A stretch of DNA of 64,000 nucleotides from Flavobacterium ovatum (GCF_040703125.1 NZ_CP160035.1:1798001-1862000), one strand, 5' to 3'. Shown: positions 26,889 to 36,553, numbered from the stretch's first letter. Notes: generated by a model from the sequence alone, not told the origin. Numbers and translations are program-made.

Positions 26889-27884
26889 TTATTTTGAAGT
26901 AAATAAAATTAAATCAATAATTCTAGAGGAATAGCCGATTTCATTGTCGTACCAGCCTACAACTTTCACCATTTTATCAATAACGGAGGTCAATTGAGCA
27001 TCAAACAAACACGAATGCGGATTTCCTAAAATATCTACAGAGACGATTGGGTCTTCTGTGTAGTCTAAGATTCCTTTTAAATTGGTTTGGGCTGCTTTTT
27101 GGAAAGCTTGGTTGATCTCTTCAATACTTACTGTTCGTTTTACGTTAAAAGTAATATCAGTCAAAGAACCATCGGGTACAGGAACACGAATTCCACAACC
27201 TCCTAATTTATTATCTAATTCAGGAAATATTTTGGTCAATGCCTTTGCTGCTCCTGTAGTTGTAGGGACTATAGATTGACTTGCACCACGAGCCCGACGT
27301 AAATCTCTGTGTGGTTGATCGTGTAAACTTTGGTCAGTGGTGTAGGAGTGTATTGTAGTGATGTATGCTTGTTCTATTCCACATAGTTCATCAATCACCT
27401 TAATCATTGGTGCCGCATTGTTAGTCGTACAGCTGGCATTAGAAATAATAGTTTCAGTTCCGTCAAGGATTTGTTCGTTGACTCCTAAAACAACTGTTTT
27501 GATATTTTCTACTTCAGCAGGAGCAGAAAGAATTACTTTTTTGGCTCCAGCCAAAATATGCGCGTTTATATCGTCAAAGGTTTTGTATTTCCCGGTGGAC
27601 TCAATCACATAATCGAGGTTTAGGCTTTTCCAGTCAAGATTGGAGATGGTTTTTTCGTGGTAAAATAAAAAATGTTGCTCATCAACAGAAAATCCAGTTT
27701 CATCAGCAGTTACTTTAGCGGGTAAAACGCCGTGAATACTATCGTATTTTAGTAAATGCGCCATCGTTTTAGTGTCAGCAATATCGTTGATAGCGATGAC
27801 CTCGATAGTAGGGTGGTTGAGTAATAATCGAAAAAGATTTCGACCGATGCGTCCAAAACCGTTGATGGCAATTCTAGTTTTCAA
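26889..27884 (-). CDS. gapA: Glyceraldehyde-3-phosphate dehydrogenase, type I
   Basis: A 331-residue phosphorylating GAPDH of glycolysis/gluconeogenesis. It has the NAD-binding INGFGRIGRNLFR (8-20), the catalytic Cys ~150 in SNASCTTN, the His in TTIHSYT (~177), TGAAKALTKIFPEL and the C-terminal WYDNEIGYSSR. The length matches the family. It stands 73 bp downstream of lipA on the same strand with a palindrome-rich spacer between. Confidence 0.97.
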   Translation of the reverse strand: MKTRIAINGFGRIGRNLFRLLLNHPTIEVIAINDIADTKTMAHLLKYDSIHGVLPAKVTADETGFSVDEQHFLFYHEKTISNLDWKSLNLDYVIESTGKYKTFDDINAHILAGAKKVILSAPAEVENIKTVVLGVNEQILDGTETIISNASCTTNNAAPMIKVIDELCGIEQAYITTIHSYTTDQSLHDQPHRDLRRARGASQSIVPTTTGAAKALTKIFPELDNKLGGCGIRVPVPDGSLTDITFNVKRTVSIEEINQAFQKAAQTNLKGILDYTEDPIVSVDILGNPHSCLFDAQLTSVIDKMVKVVGWYDNEIGYSSRIIDLILFTSK

Positions 27885-27900
27885 ATGAAAAGGTTATATG

Positions 27901-27945
27901 GTTAATCGTTTAACAGCTTAATCGGTTAAACAGTTAACCGATTAA
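27901..27945. repeat. Perfect 12-bp inverted repeat between lipA and gapA
   Basis: TTAATCGGTTAA (27918-27929), ACAG, then TTAACCGATTAA (27934-27945). A related half-site, GTTAATCGTTTAACAG, stands just before at 27901-27916, so three similar blocks are packed in 45 bp, 17 bp upstream of the gapA start. There is no T-run, so this is more likely an operator, mRNA structure or repeat than a terminator. Confidence 0.6.
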
Positions 27946-27957
27946 ACCATTGTTTAT

Positions 27958-28827
27958 TTATAAAATATGTTTTTGCGCTTTGTATGAAGAACGTACTAAT
28001 GGGCCGCTTTCGACATGACGGAAACCTAATTCTAATCCGTATTGTTCGTATATAGCAAATTGTTCGGGTGTTATGAATTCTTTTACGGGTAAATGCTTTT
28101 TACTAGGTTGTAAGTATTGACCAATGGTTACTACGTCTACATTGGCATCGCGAAGGTCTCTCATAGTTTGGTAAACTTCTTCTTCTTGTTCACCAAGACC
28201 TAACATGATTCCAGATTTAGTTCTCTTGATTCCTTTTTCTTTTAGGTAGCGTAATACTTCTAGACTACGGTCGTATTTAGCTTGAATACGTACTTCACGA
28301 GTTAATCGACGTACGGTTTCCATATTGTGTGAAACCACTTCTGGGTTTGCTTCTACAACACGGTCTATATTTCTTTCAATTCCTTGAAAGTCAGGAATTA
28401 AAGTTTCAAGAGTCGTGTTTGGGTTCATTCTACGAATGGCTTTTACGGTTTCTATCCAAATGATAGATCCTCCATCTTTCAAATCATCACGATCCACACT
28501 GGTAATAACCGCGTGTTTGATGTTCATGATTTTGATTGAACGAGCTACTTTTTCAGGTTCGTCCCAATCTACTGTTTCAGGACGTCCTGTTTTTACGCCA
28601 CAAAATCCACATGAACGGGTACAAGTATTTCCTAAGATCATAAAGGTAGCAGTACCTTCGCCCCAGCATTCGCCCATGTTTGGGCAACTTCCTGAGGTAC
28701 AGATAGTGTTTAAACTATATTTGTCAACCAAACTACGAAGTTCAGTATATTTTTTTCCTATTGGGAGTTTTACTTTAAGCCATTTTGGTTTTGCAACAGG
28801 TGCAGTAGTATCTAAAACAGTTTCCAT
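27958..28827 (-). CDS. lipA: Lipoyl synthase
   Basis: A radical-SAM enzyme that inserts two sulfurs into protein-bound octanoate. The 289 residues include the auxiliary 4Fe-4S ligands C43, C48, C54 in [12 protein letters not shown] and the radical-SAM CxxxCxxC ligands C69, C73, C76 in CTRSCGFC. The conserved C-terminal SGPLVRSSY supplies the serine ligand of the auxiliary cluster. It supplies the cofactor for complexes served by lpdA. A promoter box lies 18 bp upstream. Confidence 0.97.
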   Translation of the reverse strand: METVLDTTAPVAKPKWLKVKLPIGKKYTELRSLVDKYSLNTICTSGSCPNMGECWGEGTATFMILGNTCTRSCGFCGVKTGRPETVDWDEPEKVARSIKIMNIKHAVITSVDRDDLKDGGSIIWIETVKAIRRMNPNTTLETLIPDFQGIERNIDRVVEANPEVVSHNMETVRRLTREVRIQAKYDRSLEVLRYLKEKGIKRTKSGIMLGLGEQEEEVYQTMRDLRDANVDVVTIGQYLQPSKKHLPVKEFITPEQFAIYEQYGLELGFRHVESGPLVRSSYKAQKHIL

Positions 28828-28845
28828 ATATCAATTTTCAGGCTA

Positions 28846-28853
28846 CAAAGATA
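28846..28853 (-). promoter_or_regulatory. TAnnTTTG promoter box of lipA
   Basis: TATCTTTG on the minus strand, 18 bp before the lipA start codon. Confidence 0.55.
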
Positions 28854-28916
28854 AGGAAACTGTATTTAAAAAGAGTGTTTAAGTTATCGTTGCTTTGCTA
28901 TAGATATGTTAAAAAA

Positions 28917-28941
28917 AAACAGCATCATTTAAGTGCTGTTT
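28917..28941 (-). terminator. Terminator of the tonB-like gene
   Basis: Stem AAACAGCA / TGCTGTTT with a 9-base loop, followed in the minus orientation by a run of T. It separates the TonB-like gene from lipA. Confidence 0.8.
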
Positions 28942-29032
28942 GACGTTTATTGGTTGTGGAAATTGAAGGAATTTGTCATAAATTGAAATGATTCTTCGCT
29001 ATTACGAGTTTTTAATAGTTTCGGTTTACGTA

Positions 29033-29884
29033 TTAATTCATTTGAATGGTGATGGGTAAGGTGTAAGCGGTGCGTACAGGTTTAGATTCTATTGTTCCAG
29101 GAGTCCATTTAGTCTTTAGTGATTTTAATACTCTAATGGCTTCTTTATCTAAGCCATATCCAGGATTATTTTTCACTTGGATGTCCGTCATACTTCCGTC
29201 TTTTTCAACGACAAAATAAACCATGATTCGAACATTTTTTTCTTCATTGATTTCGGGAGTTTCAAAATTGCGCCCTACATAATTGTAGAATTTTTCTATT
29301 CCGCCAGGAAATACGGGTTGTTTGTCTAAGTTCGCAATGGTAACAATAGTATTGCTATAATCGGTGTTGGTGTTTGCGCTATTTCCAGTGCCAGTTCCAT
29401 TTACGGCACTATTTCCTGAATAAACTGTTGGTGTTGTTCCTATAATTGCATTTGGATCAACTGTTGTTGGACTAATAGTATTGTTTTTTGGAATATCTGG
29501 CGTGGCTTCATTAGCTTGAACAATAGTAGGTTTTTTTAAAGTTTGAGTGTCTACTTTTTCTGTAATAATTTGGGGTTTCACCTCTGGAGATGTGTTTTTT
29601 AGTATCGGTTTTGTTTCTTCAATAAAAGGAGTCAAATTGACTGGTGTTATGGTTTCGTTTATTGTAGGGAGTACGTTTTCAATGATGGTTGTGTTTGTGT
29701 TATGAAAGCTCTGTAACACTTTTGGGATTACTAATAAAACGGCACATAATGAAAGACTCACTAATAGGGCAAGAAGAGAGGTTTTGGTGGTTTCGTGGCG
29801 CAGTTGATATGCTCCATACTCTTTGTTTCTGTTTTCGAAAACTAGATTAATCCAGTTGGCTTCGTAAATGCTTGATTTTGACAT
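29033..29884 (-). CDS. Energy transducer TonB-family protein
   Basis: A 283-residue protein. The N-terminus has the Bacteroidota TonB lead LVFENRNKEYGAYQLRH, then one transmembrane helix (~33-52). A Pro/Thr-rich periplasmic linker (~70-190) follows, and a TonB C-terminal domain (~210-283, VRIMVYFVVEKDGSMTDIQV and GLDKEAIRVLKSL). It transmits proton-motive energy to outer-membrane TonB-dependent transporters. No exbB/exbD is nearby. A repeat-element copy lies upstream. Confidence 0.9.
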   Translation of the reverse strand: MSKSSIYEANWINLVFENRNKEYGAYQLRHETTKTSLLALLVSLSLCAVLLVIPKVLQSFHNTNTTIIENVLPTINETITPVNLTPFIEETKPILKNTSPEVKPQIITEKVDTQTLKKPTIVQANEATPDIPKNNTISPTTVDPNAIIGTTPTVYSGNSAVNGTGTGNSANTNTDYSNTIVTIANLDKQPVFPGGIEKFYNYVGRNFETPEINEEKNVRIMVYFVVEKDGSMTDIQVKNNPGYGLDKEAIRVLKSLKTKWTPGTIESKPVRTAYTLPITIQMN

Positions 29885-30014
29885 AATTCATTAGGTTTTA
29901 ATGGTTAGGTAGCAATCAAGTCATAGGCGGTATGTATTTATATTTTAACGCATTAGTAAGAAAATTATTGTGTTGATTTTGGATATATTTTCATTTTTGA
30001 ATACGATTCGTCTC

Positions 30015-30153
30015 CGCCCCTGATAATAGCGGTAGCCCCGAGAATTAGGATGCTATTTTTTACAGTTGCTACAGAGCGACTTTAGAAGCTCCTGTAGTGA
30101 CTAGTAAAGAAAGCATCCTAATGGAGGGCTAAAGCGGTTAGCAGGAATAGGCG
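30015..30153 (+). repeat. Intergenic hairpin element, copy B
   Basis: It begins CGCCCCTGATAATAGCGG and ends AGCGGTTAGCAGG plus AATAGGCG. In between is an inverted repeat ATTAGGATGCT (30044-30054) / AGCATCCTAAT (30112-30122). The two ends match those of copy A at 10131-10210, although the internal hairpin sequence differs. It fills most of the 292-bp gap between the sigma factor and TonB-like genes, and no gene is visible in that gap. Confidence 0.65.
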
Positions 30154-30176
30154 CATTATTATAAAACGGAATATTG

Positions 30177-30728
30177 TTAGCGTTTGTCTCGAATGATTTC
30201 GGCTAGGAGTTTTTTGGCACGTAGGAGTTTGACTTTGACGTTGCTTAAAGGTTCGTTAATAGAGTTTGCAATTTCTTGATAGCTCATTTCCTGAAAATAG
30301 CGCAGTTGAATCACTTCCTGATAATGTGGTTTCAGCTCCTTGATATAACGTAAGAGTTGGGAAAGGTTTTGCTCTGTGATGAGTTCGTCTTCGGCAGAAG
30401 GTGTAGTGTCAGCAATATTGTGTGCTTTTTGATCTTCTTTCTCGGTTATTTCAACAAAAAGACTGGCTTTGTTTTTGCGCAACAAATCTATATGTACATT
30501 TTTGGCAATACTAATGAGCCATGTATTGAATTGAAATTCAGGGTTGTAAGTGGTGATTTTGTCAAAAGCTTTGGAGAAGGTTTCGATGGTGATATCCTCT
30601 GCATTGGTTTCATTCTCAGTTCGTTTGAGCATGAAACCATATACTTCGTTCCAGTAATAGTTCAATAGAAAGGTAAAGGCAGTTTGATCCCCTTTTTTAG
30701 CTTTTTCTATTTGATTATTTATTTCCAA
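30177..30728 (-). CDS. ECF-type RNA polymerase sigma factor
   Basis: A 183-residue sigma-70 family protein with region 2 (FLLNYYWNEVYGFMLKRTEN, NAEDITIETFSKAFDKI, WLISIAKNVHIDLLRKN) and region 4 (LKPHYQEVIQLRYFQEMSYQ, then EPLSNVKVKLLRAKKLL). It overlaps the end of the GT2 gene by 10 bp, so the two are translationally coupled. No anti-sigma gene follows, unlike the other ECF factor in the window. Confidence 0.93.
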   Translation of the reverse strand: MEINNQIEKAKKGDQTAFTFLLNYYWNEVYGFMLKRTENETNAEDITIETFSKAFDKITTYNPEFQFNTWLISIAKNVHIDLLRKNKASLFVEITEKEDQKAHNIADTTPSAEDELITEQNLSQLLRYIKELKPHYQEVIQLRYFQEMSYQEIANSINEPLSNVKVKLLRAKKLLAEIIRDKR

Positions 30729-31825
30729 TGGACTGGTTTTGAGAATAAGTTAGCGATAAAGATATTCATTTGTGACAATATAAGAAACAATTCAACAATG
30801 GGAAACCAGTATTTTATATCATTTTCTTTAAGTTTTCCTGCTGAAAAACCTACCACGGTCCAGGTACCGAGGTATCGAATTACAATTAAACTCAAAACAA
30901 TTATCCATTGAAATTGTAGTGATAGTAAAAGAATAGCTAGAGTGAAAAATAAAATTTGAGAACAATAAAAAGTACCTAACTGCAATTTGTCTAATGTTTT
31001 ATAGTGATTGGCAGTAGATAAGTGTCTTCTCTTTTGTACGATCCACTCTTTGTAGGTTGATTTAGGCTTTGAATAAGTAAAGCTCTCTGGTGTATAGGCT
31101 ATGGTGGTGTTTTTTGAACTAGCAGCTTCATTGATGAATAAATCATCATCACCAGAACGTACTTGAATATGATTGATGAAGCCATTTACTCTGAAAAACT
31201 CTTCTTTTTTATAGGCTAAATTTCGACCTACGCCCATATATGGATTTCCTGATTTAGCCCAAGATAAATATTGGATCGCCGTTAAAAGGGTTTCAAAACG
31301 AATGATTTTGTTTAAAAACGAATTGGAAATTTTTTCATATCCGCCATATCCTAACACAATTGTTTTATGCATAGTAAATTGAGAACTCATTGCGGTTATC
31401 CATTCTTTTGAAGTAGGATAGCAATCAGCATCAGTAAATAAAAGATAGTCTTTTTTAGCGGCTTTTATTCCGAGGGTTAAGGCGTATTTTTTGTTTCCCC
31501 AAAAAGCTTCATTGTTTTCTACTTTTACGATGCGGATATTTGTGTATAGTTTTTCAAATTGTTCAAAAATTTCCAAAGTGCTATCACTAGACGCATCATC
31601 AATTAAAACAATTTCAAAGTCAGGATAGTTCTGTTCAGCGAGTAGTGGGATGAAATCGGCTACATTTTTGGCTTCGTTTTTAGCACAAACAATAACCGAA
31701 ATAGGGATTCTTTTTGGTGTTGCTTTTTGCGCTTTCGCAAAAGCAAATTTCCCAAAAATGCCAAGATAATACACTAGTTGAACAATAACAATAAGTATAA
31801 AAAAGTAAAGTAATAGTATAAGCAT
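30719..31825 (-). CDS. Membrane glycosyltransferase, family 2
   Basis: A 368-residue GT-A fold inverting glycosyltransferase. An N-terminal transmembrane helix (LILLLYFFILIVIVQLVYYL) precedes the catalytic domain with VIVCAKNEAKNV, the nucleotide-binding VLIDDASSDST, the DxD-like LFTDADCYP, the acidic GDDDLFI and the QKRRH acceptor-loop motif. Two or three C-terminal transmembrane helices follow. It likely elongates an envelope polysaccharide or glycolipid; donor and acceptor are unknown. Upstream of the sigma factor gene in one operon. Confidence 0.9.
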   Translation of the reverse strand: MLILLLYFFILIVIVQLVYYLGIFGKFAFAKAQKATPKRIPISVIVCAKNEAKNVADFIPLLAEQNYPDFEIVLIDDASSDSTLEIFEQFEKLYTNIRIVKVENNEAFWGNKKYALTLGIKAAKKDYLLFTDADCYPTSKEWITAMSSQFTMHKTIVLGYGGYEKISNSFLNKIIRFETLLTAIQYLSWAKSGNPYMGVGRNLAYKKEEFFRVNGFINHIQVRSGDDDLFINEAASSKNTTIAYTPESFTYSKPKSTYKEWIVQKRRHLSTANHYKTLDKLQLGTFYCSQILFFTLAILLLSLQFQWIIVLSLIVIRYLGTWTVVGFSAGKLKENDIKYWFPIVELFLILSQMNIFIANLFSKPVHWK

Positions 31826-31856
31826 CGGACTTTATAAGGTTGTTTTAAATCGAGTG

Positions 31857-31864
31857 CAAAGGTA
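31857..31864 (-). promoter_or_regulatory. TAnnTTTG promoter box of the GT2-sigma operon
   Basis: TACCTTTG on the minus strand, 31 bp upstream of the GT2 start codon. Confidence 0.5.
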
Positions 31865-31913
31865 TGAATAGAATTATGAATTTTATAATAAAATTTCAAG
31901 CTTATTATAGTGT

Positions 31914-32927
31914 TTAAATGACATTCACTTCAGCTTCTATTTGAATACCAAAGGTTTCAAATATAGTTTGTTGTATTTTTTTGGAAACGGCTAGTATTTC
32001 TTGACCTGTAGCATTGCCGTAATTTACTAGAACGAGTGCTTGGTTCTTGTGGATTCCTGCGTCACCAAAGCGTTTGCCTTTGAATCCTGCTTGTTCAATT
32101 AACCATCCTGCGGGTACTTTAACCTCAGTTTCAGAGATGTCATAAAATTTCATTTCAGGAAATTTCAGATGGATTTTTTCAAATTCTTTTTTGCTAACAA
32201 TGGGGTTTTTAAAGAAACTACCACTATTACCTAATTCTTTAGGGTCTGGAAGTTTGCTTTTACGAATGGAGATAACAGCATTACTCACCTCTTTTATCGT
32301 GGGAGTTGTAATGTTGTTTTTTGTTAATTCAGTCAAGATGTCACCATAAGAAGTATTGGTTTTATGATTGCGTTTGGTCAATTTAAAAACAACAGATGTA
32401 ATGATGAATTGGTCTTTGACTTGGTTTTTAAAAATACTTTCTCGGTATCCAAATTGACATTCGTCTTTGATGAAAGTTTTGTTTTCTTGATTTTCAATTT
32501 GTACTGCTTGACAAGAAATAAAACTATCTTTCATTTCAGCGCCATAAGCGCCAATGTTTTGAACAGGAGTTGTCCCTACGTTACCAGGAATGAGGGACAT
32601 GTTTTCAAGTCCACCAAAGTTTTGCTCAATGGCCCAAAGAACAAACTCATGCCAGTTTTCCCCAGCTTGACATTCAATCCAAACTGAATCTTCGTTTTCC
32701 TGAATTACTTTTTTTCCTTTTAAGTCAATATGAATGACTAGTGCCTCAATATCTTGAGTTAATAACATATTGCTACCTCCACCAAGGATGAATTTTTTTT
32801 CGTTTTTGTTTTGTGCTAAAACGGTTTTTAATTCTTCAGTAGAATGAACTGCGATAAATTTTTTTGCTTTGGCTTCAATACCAAAAGTATTATAGTTTTT
32901 TAATGAAAAATCGTGTTGTATTTCCAT
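31914..32927 (-). CDS. murB: UDP-N-acetylenolpyruvoylglucosamine reductase
   Basis: MurB reduces UDP-GlcNAc-enolpyruvate to UDP-MurNAc in peptidoglycan synthesis, using FAD and NADPH. The 337 residues show LGGGSNML and IPGNVGTTPVQNIGAYG for FAD binding, the catalytic Ser in GNSGSFFKNP (~235) and the C-terminal Glu in EAEVNVI (333). The Tyr-containing loop (FGYRES) indicates the E. coli-like type I enzyme. A promoter box is found upstream. Confidence 0.97.
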   Translation of the reverse strand: MEIQHDFSLKNYNTFGIEAKAKKFIAVHSTEELKTVLAQNKNEKKFILGGGSNMLLTQDIEALVIHIDLKGKKVIQENEDSVWIECQAGENWHEFVLWAIEQNFGGLENMSLIPGNVGTTPVQNIGAYGAEMKDSFISCQAVQIENQENKTFIKDECQFGYRESIFKNQVKDQFIITSVVFKLTKRNHKTNTSYGDILTELTKNNITTPTIKEVSNAVISIRKSKLPDPKELGNSGSFFKNPIVSKKEFEKIHLKFPEMKFYDISETEVKVPAGWLIEQAGFKGKRFGDAGIHKNQALVLVNYGNATGQEILAVSKKIQQTIFETFGIQIEAEVNVI

Positions 32928-32962
32928 AAAAGAAAGGCGTTTTTAAAAATGAATTCAGAACC

Positions 32963-32970
32963 CAAAAGTA
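32963..32970 (-). promoter_or_regulatory. TAnnTTTG promoter box of murB
   Basis: TACTTTTG on the minus strand, 35 bp upstream of the murB start codon. Confidence 0.5.
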
Positions 32971-33023
32971 AGAATAAATAAGTTGTTTGGGGTTTATTTA
33001 AAGTAGATTTTGTCAATTAATAA

Positions 33024-34085
33024 TTACTGATTAGCATCTATAAGTTTATGGTACTTGTCTGCAATAATTTTCATGTTTTTTTTGTAATTGGCATGTTCTT
33101 CTATGAAATTTCGATTGTTAAGAATTGCTTCATTACGGTGTGATGGGTTTTCAAAAGCCCAAATAATAGAATCTGCCAGGGTTTTGAAATCATTTTTAGG
33201 GATTAGTTGGCCGTTTTTACGATGTTTGAGCCAAGTTTGATTGCCTTCGACATCTGAAACTATTGGATAACAATTAGAGGCCATGGCTTCAAATAAAGAG
33301 CCGGAAACACCTTCAGTGAGTGGCATGCTGATGTAAAAATTGGAGTCTTGTAATATTTTTGGTAAGTCTGTATTTAAGATTCTTCCAGTAAAGATTACTT
33401 TGTCTTCAATATTTAATTCTCGTGATAAATTTTTTAAAGATTCGAGTTGGGTTCCATCTCCTATAATAGTGAGCGAGAAATTAAATCCTTTTATATGCAG
33501 TATTGCAAATGCTTTTAAAATAATGTCATGACTGTAAACCGGTAAAAGAGAGCGCGTGACAATGGCACATATTTTATTTGGATTAGCGGTGTTTATATTC
33601 TCAAATTTAGATAAATCAATTCCTTTAGGTAATACTAAGACTTTAGACATGTTTACTTTGGCTTTCACCATAGAATTAGCCATAACGGGTCCCCAAGCAT
33701 GAATAAGCGTGGCTTTTTTGAAGGCGTAATTCTGAATTATTTTTTTAAGGGGATAATAAATAGACTTTTTTGGCCACAAATCGGTTCTTCCTTGTTGGGC
33801 GATGGCAGTTAACTTGACACCGCATATGACAGCGAGAAAACCATAACTGGTCGTTCTTTCTGCAATAATCATATCAGGTTGATGTGTTTTAATTATTTTT
33901 TTGGTTTGAATAGGGGCAAATACATATTCAAAAAGCCTCATAACTCTACGGAATTTACCGTGCGAAGGTGTTTTTAACTCCCAGCTAATAATTTCGAAAT
34001 CTCCAAATTCTTGCAGACCATTCATCCAGGTGATGGCATCGGCTCTGTAGGTTTCTCCAAGGAAAAGTATTTTTCTTTTTTTCAT
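33024..34085 (-). CDS. Glycosyltransferase, family 4-like (GT-B)
   Basis: A 353-residue GT-B fold retaining glycosyltransferase. The C-terminal half has VLPKGIDLSKF, FSLTIIGDGTQLESLKNLS, VIFTGRI and the E-x7-E-like nucleotide-sugar motif PLTEGVSGSLFEAMASNCYP (the first Glu of LTEG and that of LFEAMA). Probable role in surface polysaccharide synthesis. It is followed 11 bp upstream on the strand by the DUF2461 gene, so it is probably the last gene of an operon. Confidence 0.9.
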   Translation of the reverse strand: MKKRKILFLGETYRADAITWMNGLQEFGDFEIISWELKTPSHGKFRRVMRLFEYVFAPIQTKKIIKTHQPDMIIAERTTSYGFLAVICGVKLTAIAQQGRTDLWPKKSIYYPLKKIIQNYAFKKATLIHAWGPVMANSMVKAKVNMSKVLVLPKGIDLSKFENINTANPNKICAIVTRSLLPVYSHDIILKAFAILHIKGFNFSLTIIGDGTQLESLKNLSRELNIEDKVIFTGRILNTDLPKILQDSNFYISMPLTEGVSGSLFEAMASNCYPIVSDVEGNQTWLKHRKNGQLIPKNDFKTLADSIIWAFENPSHRNEAILNNRNFIEEHANYKKNMKIIADKYHKLIDANQ

Positions 34086-34096
34086 TCCTTTTTTTA

Positions 34097-34771
34097 TTAG
34101 TCGTCAGCAGTTAATGCGCGATTCATGAACTCATTTAGAGGTTTTAATATTATTAATTTCTTAGTCATTTTAGTTACAAAATCCTTTTGGGTAATTTCAG
34201 TAATATCAAATTTTTGTAATACTTCAAAGCTTTTTAATTTTAACAATTCAATGGCAGGGTGCTCTTTATCATATCCTCTTGGAGGGTTTTTTAGGCAGCT
34301 TTTTTCGGTTCGTGCAAAAGTGTCAAATTCCTTTCTAAACGTTTTGTTTCTTAAAATAGCTTCTAAATCTTCATGGAAAAAGGCGATTTCTTTGCGTACT
34401 TTTTTTAAATCATCAGATTCAGGAGCATAAAATCCTCCTGCTATAAAACTAGCCCCTTTTTCGATATGAACATAATACCCAGCTCTGTTGTTTCCTTTGG
34501 TACCAGAGGATAACCAAACTCCTATATGAGATTTGTAGGGTGATTTGTCTTTTGAAAACCGAATGTCACGATTAATTCTAAAGGTGCAATGTTTTATTTC
34601 TAACATTTCTAAAGAAGCATCTAATGGTTTTATTTCATCCAAGAAATCTGAAACTAATTGATGATAGTCTTTTTTGAAAACCTCGTATCTTTTTTTATTT
34701 GTAATAAACCAATCTCTATTATTGTTTGCTTTTAAATCGTCAAGAAATTGTAAACTGTCCTTTGATAACAT
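34097..34771 (-). CDS. DUF2461 (TIGR02453) family protein
   Basis: A 224-residue protein with the family markers FLDDLKANNNRDWFITNKKR at the N-terminus, FRINRDIRFSKDKSPYKSH in the middle and GGFYAPESDDLKKVRKEI. The family is widespread and uncharacterised. The GT4 gene starts 11 bp after its stop; the rhodanese gene lies 18 bp before its start, all on the minus strand. Confidence 0.9.
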   Translation of the reverse strand: MLSKDSLQFLDDLKANNNRDWFITNKKRYEVFKKDYHQLVSDFLDEIKPLDASLEMLEIKHCTFRINRDIRFSKDKSPYKSHIGVWLSSGTKGNNRAGYYVHIEKGASFIAGGFYAPESDDLKKVRKEIAFFHEDLEAILRNKTFRKEFDTFARTEKSCLKNPPRGYDKEHPAIELLKLKSFEVLQKFDITEITQKDFVTKMTKKLIILKPLNEFMNRALTADD

Positions 34772-34789
34772 AGGGTTAGTATTATGATT

Positions 34790-35185
34790 TTAGTTTTTAT
34801 TGCTTTTTAAACCTTCTGAACTCCATTGTAAAAATCCACCATCCAATTCATATATGTTTTCAAAGCCCAATTCAGTTAGTTTAGCAGACGCTTTTTTACT
34901 TCTTCCTCCGCTTTTGCAATATACAAAAACAGGTTTTGATTTGTCTAGTTTTTCTGCTTCAGTATCAAAATTATCTCCGTTCCAATTGATGTTTTTAGCG
35001 CTGATGAGGTGTTCTTCTTCAAATTCTTCTGGGGTGCGTACGTCTATAATTTGTGGTTTTTCAGTTGCTTCTATTTTTTTTGAAAAAGTAGCTGCATCAA
35101 CAATAGTGCGGTTTTGAGAATGTTGTTTTTGACAACTTAACAATATAAATGCTGGAATTAGGAAAATAAGATTACGGAATTTCAT
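34790..35185 (-). CDS. Rhodanese-domain lipoprotein
   Basis: A 131-residue protein with a lipoprotein signal (FLIPAFILLSC, lipidated Cys18). One rhodanese domain (~30-127) carries the catalytic Cys90 in VYCKSGGRSKKA. Such single-domain periplasmic rhodaneses handle sulfane sulfur or redox reactions; substrate unknown. It probably leads the operon with DUF2461 and GT4. Confidence 0.92.
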   Translation of the reverse strand: MKFRNLIFLIPAFILLSCQKQHSQNRTIVDAATFSKKIEATEKPQIIDVRTPEEFEEEHLISAKNINWNGDNFDTEAEKLDKSKPVFVYCKSGGRSKKASAKLTELGFENIYELDGGFLQWSSEGLKSNKN

Positions 35186-35245
35186 TAGGATTTAATTTTA
35201 AATATGTGTTTTACTAAGGTAAGTAAAATTTACTTTTAATATAAT

Positions 35246-36325
35246 TTACAAGTTGAATATTTGATAGGATTGATGGGTTGATTTGACAATTGCCTCTGTG
35301 CGTTCTGGATGTGTGTCAGATATAAATAGTTGACCAAAAGCATCACTATTTACCATTTCGATGATTTTAGAGACACGACTTTCGTCTAATTTGTCGAAAA
35401 TGTCATCAAAGAGCAACAGTGGTTTGACGCCACTTTGTTTTTTTAGAAAATCAAATTGTGCTAGTTTTAGAGCTATCAAAAAAGATTTTTGTTGTCCCTG
35501 TGAACCGAATTTTTTAATAGGATGATTGTCGATTTCAAACAATAAATCATCTTTGTGGGTGCCAACACTTGTATATTGTAAAGCACGGTCTTTATTGATG
35601 TTTTCTTCTAACAGCGTTATGAGGTCTTTGTTGAATAAATGACTTTCATACACTAATTGTACATCTTCGGCTGAACCTGTTATGGCTTGATGATGTGCAT
35701 TGAAAATAGGTAGAAATTCAGCTATGAATTCTTTTCTTTTTTCATGAATGTAAGAGCCGAAGCCTTCTAATTGTTCATTGTAAATGGATAAGGTTTCTTT
35801 CTCAAAAACGTGGTTTAATGCAAAATACTTCAATAAAGCATTGCGTTGACTCATTACTTTTTGGTAATGTATTAATTGTTGGAGGTATTTGGAGTCCAAT
35901 TGTGAAATCACACTGTCCATGAATTTCCGGCGGGTTTCACTTCCTTCTACAATAAGGTCTCTGTCCGCAGGTGAAATAATTACAAGAGGTATAAAACCAA
36001 TGTGATCTGAAAATTTATCATACGCTTTTCCATTGCGTTTGAGGACTTTTTTCTGACCCTTTTTCATGCTACATACTAGTTGTTCTGTGCGTTCTTCTTT
36101 AATGAATTCAGCATCAATGACAAAAAACTCTTCACCGTGTTTGATGTTTTGAACGGCTAAAGGATTAAAGTAACTTTTGCCGTAGGAGAGATGGTAAATA
36201 GCATCTAAAATATTGGTTTTTCCAATGCCGTTTTTTCCAACAAAACAAATAATCTTACCATCAAACTCAAAATTGACTTCAGAAAAATTTTTATAATTGA
36301 ATAAGGAAATTTTTTTTAAATACAT
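35246..36325 (-). CDS. recF: DNA replication/repair protein RecF
   Basis: An SMC-like ATPase acting with RecO and RecR to load RecA at single-strand gaps. The 359 residues have Walker A GKNGIGKT (30-37), the signature [17 protein letters not shown] and Walker [13 protein letters not shown]. Unlike in E. coli, recF is not next to dnaA/dnaN. The divergent gene is the TPR membrane protein. Confidence 0.97.
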   Translation of the reverse strand: MYLKKISLFNYKNFSEVNFEFDGKIICFVGKNGIGKTNILDAIYHLSYGKSYFNPLAVQNIKHGEEFFVIDAEFIKEERTEQLVCSMKKGQKKVLKRNGKAYDKFSDHIGFIPLVIISPADRDLIVEGSETRRKFMDSVISQLDSKYLQQLIHYQKVMSQRNALLKYFALNHVFEKETLSIYNEQLEGFGSYIHEKRKEFIAEFLPIFNAHHQAITGSAEDVQLVYESHLFNKDLITLLEENINKDRALQYTSVGTHKDDLLFEIDNHPIKKFGSQGQQKSFLIALKLAQFDFLKKQSGVKPLLLFDDIFDKLDESRVSKIIEMVNSDAFGQLFISDTHPERTEAIVKSTHQSYQIFNL

Positions 36326-36545
36326 TTTTTAGGAGACAGCTGATATTATGCTGTTTATTGTTTTTTGTTGTGTTTTCTATAAGAGCTCGCAAATTATTGA
36401 AAAAAAATGATAAAAGAGAGGTTTGGGTTGTTTAAGTATCATAAAAAAAGAGGTGTTAATTTGCTGTGTTTAGTGTTAATTGAGATATATTATTTAATTA
36501 AATTATAAAAAGCTAGTTTTTATGTGTGAGTTTGAATAAAAATTT

Positions 36546-36553
36546 TATTTTTG
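36546..36553 (+). promoter_or_regulatory. TAnnTTTG promoter box of the TPR membrane protein gene
   Basis: TATTTTTG, 22 bp before the ATG at 36576. Confidence 0.5.
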
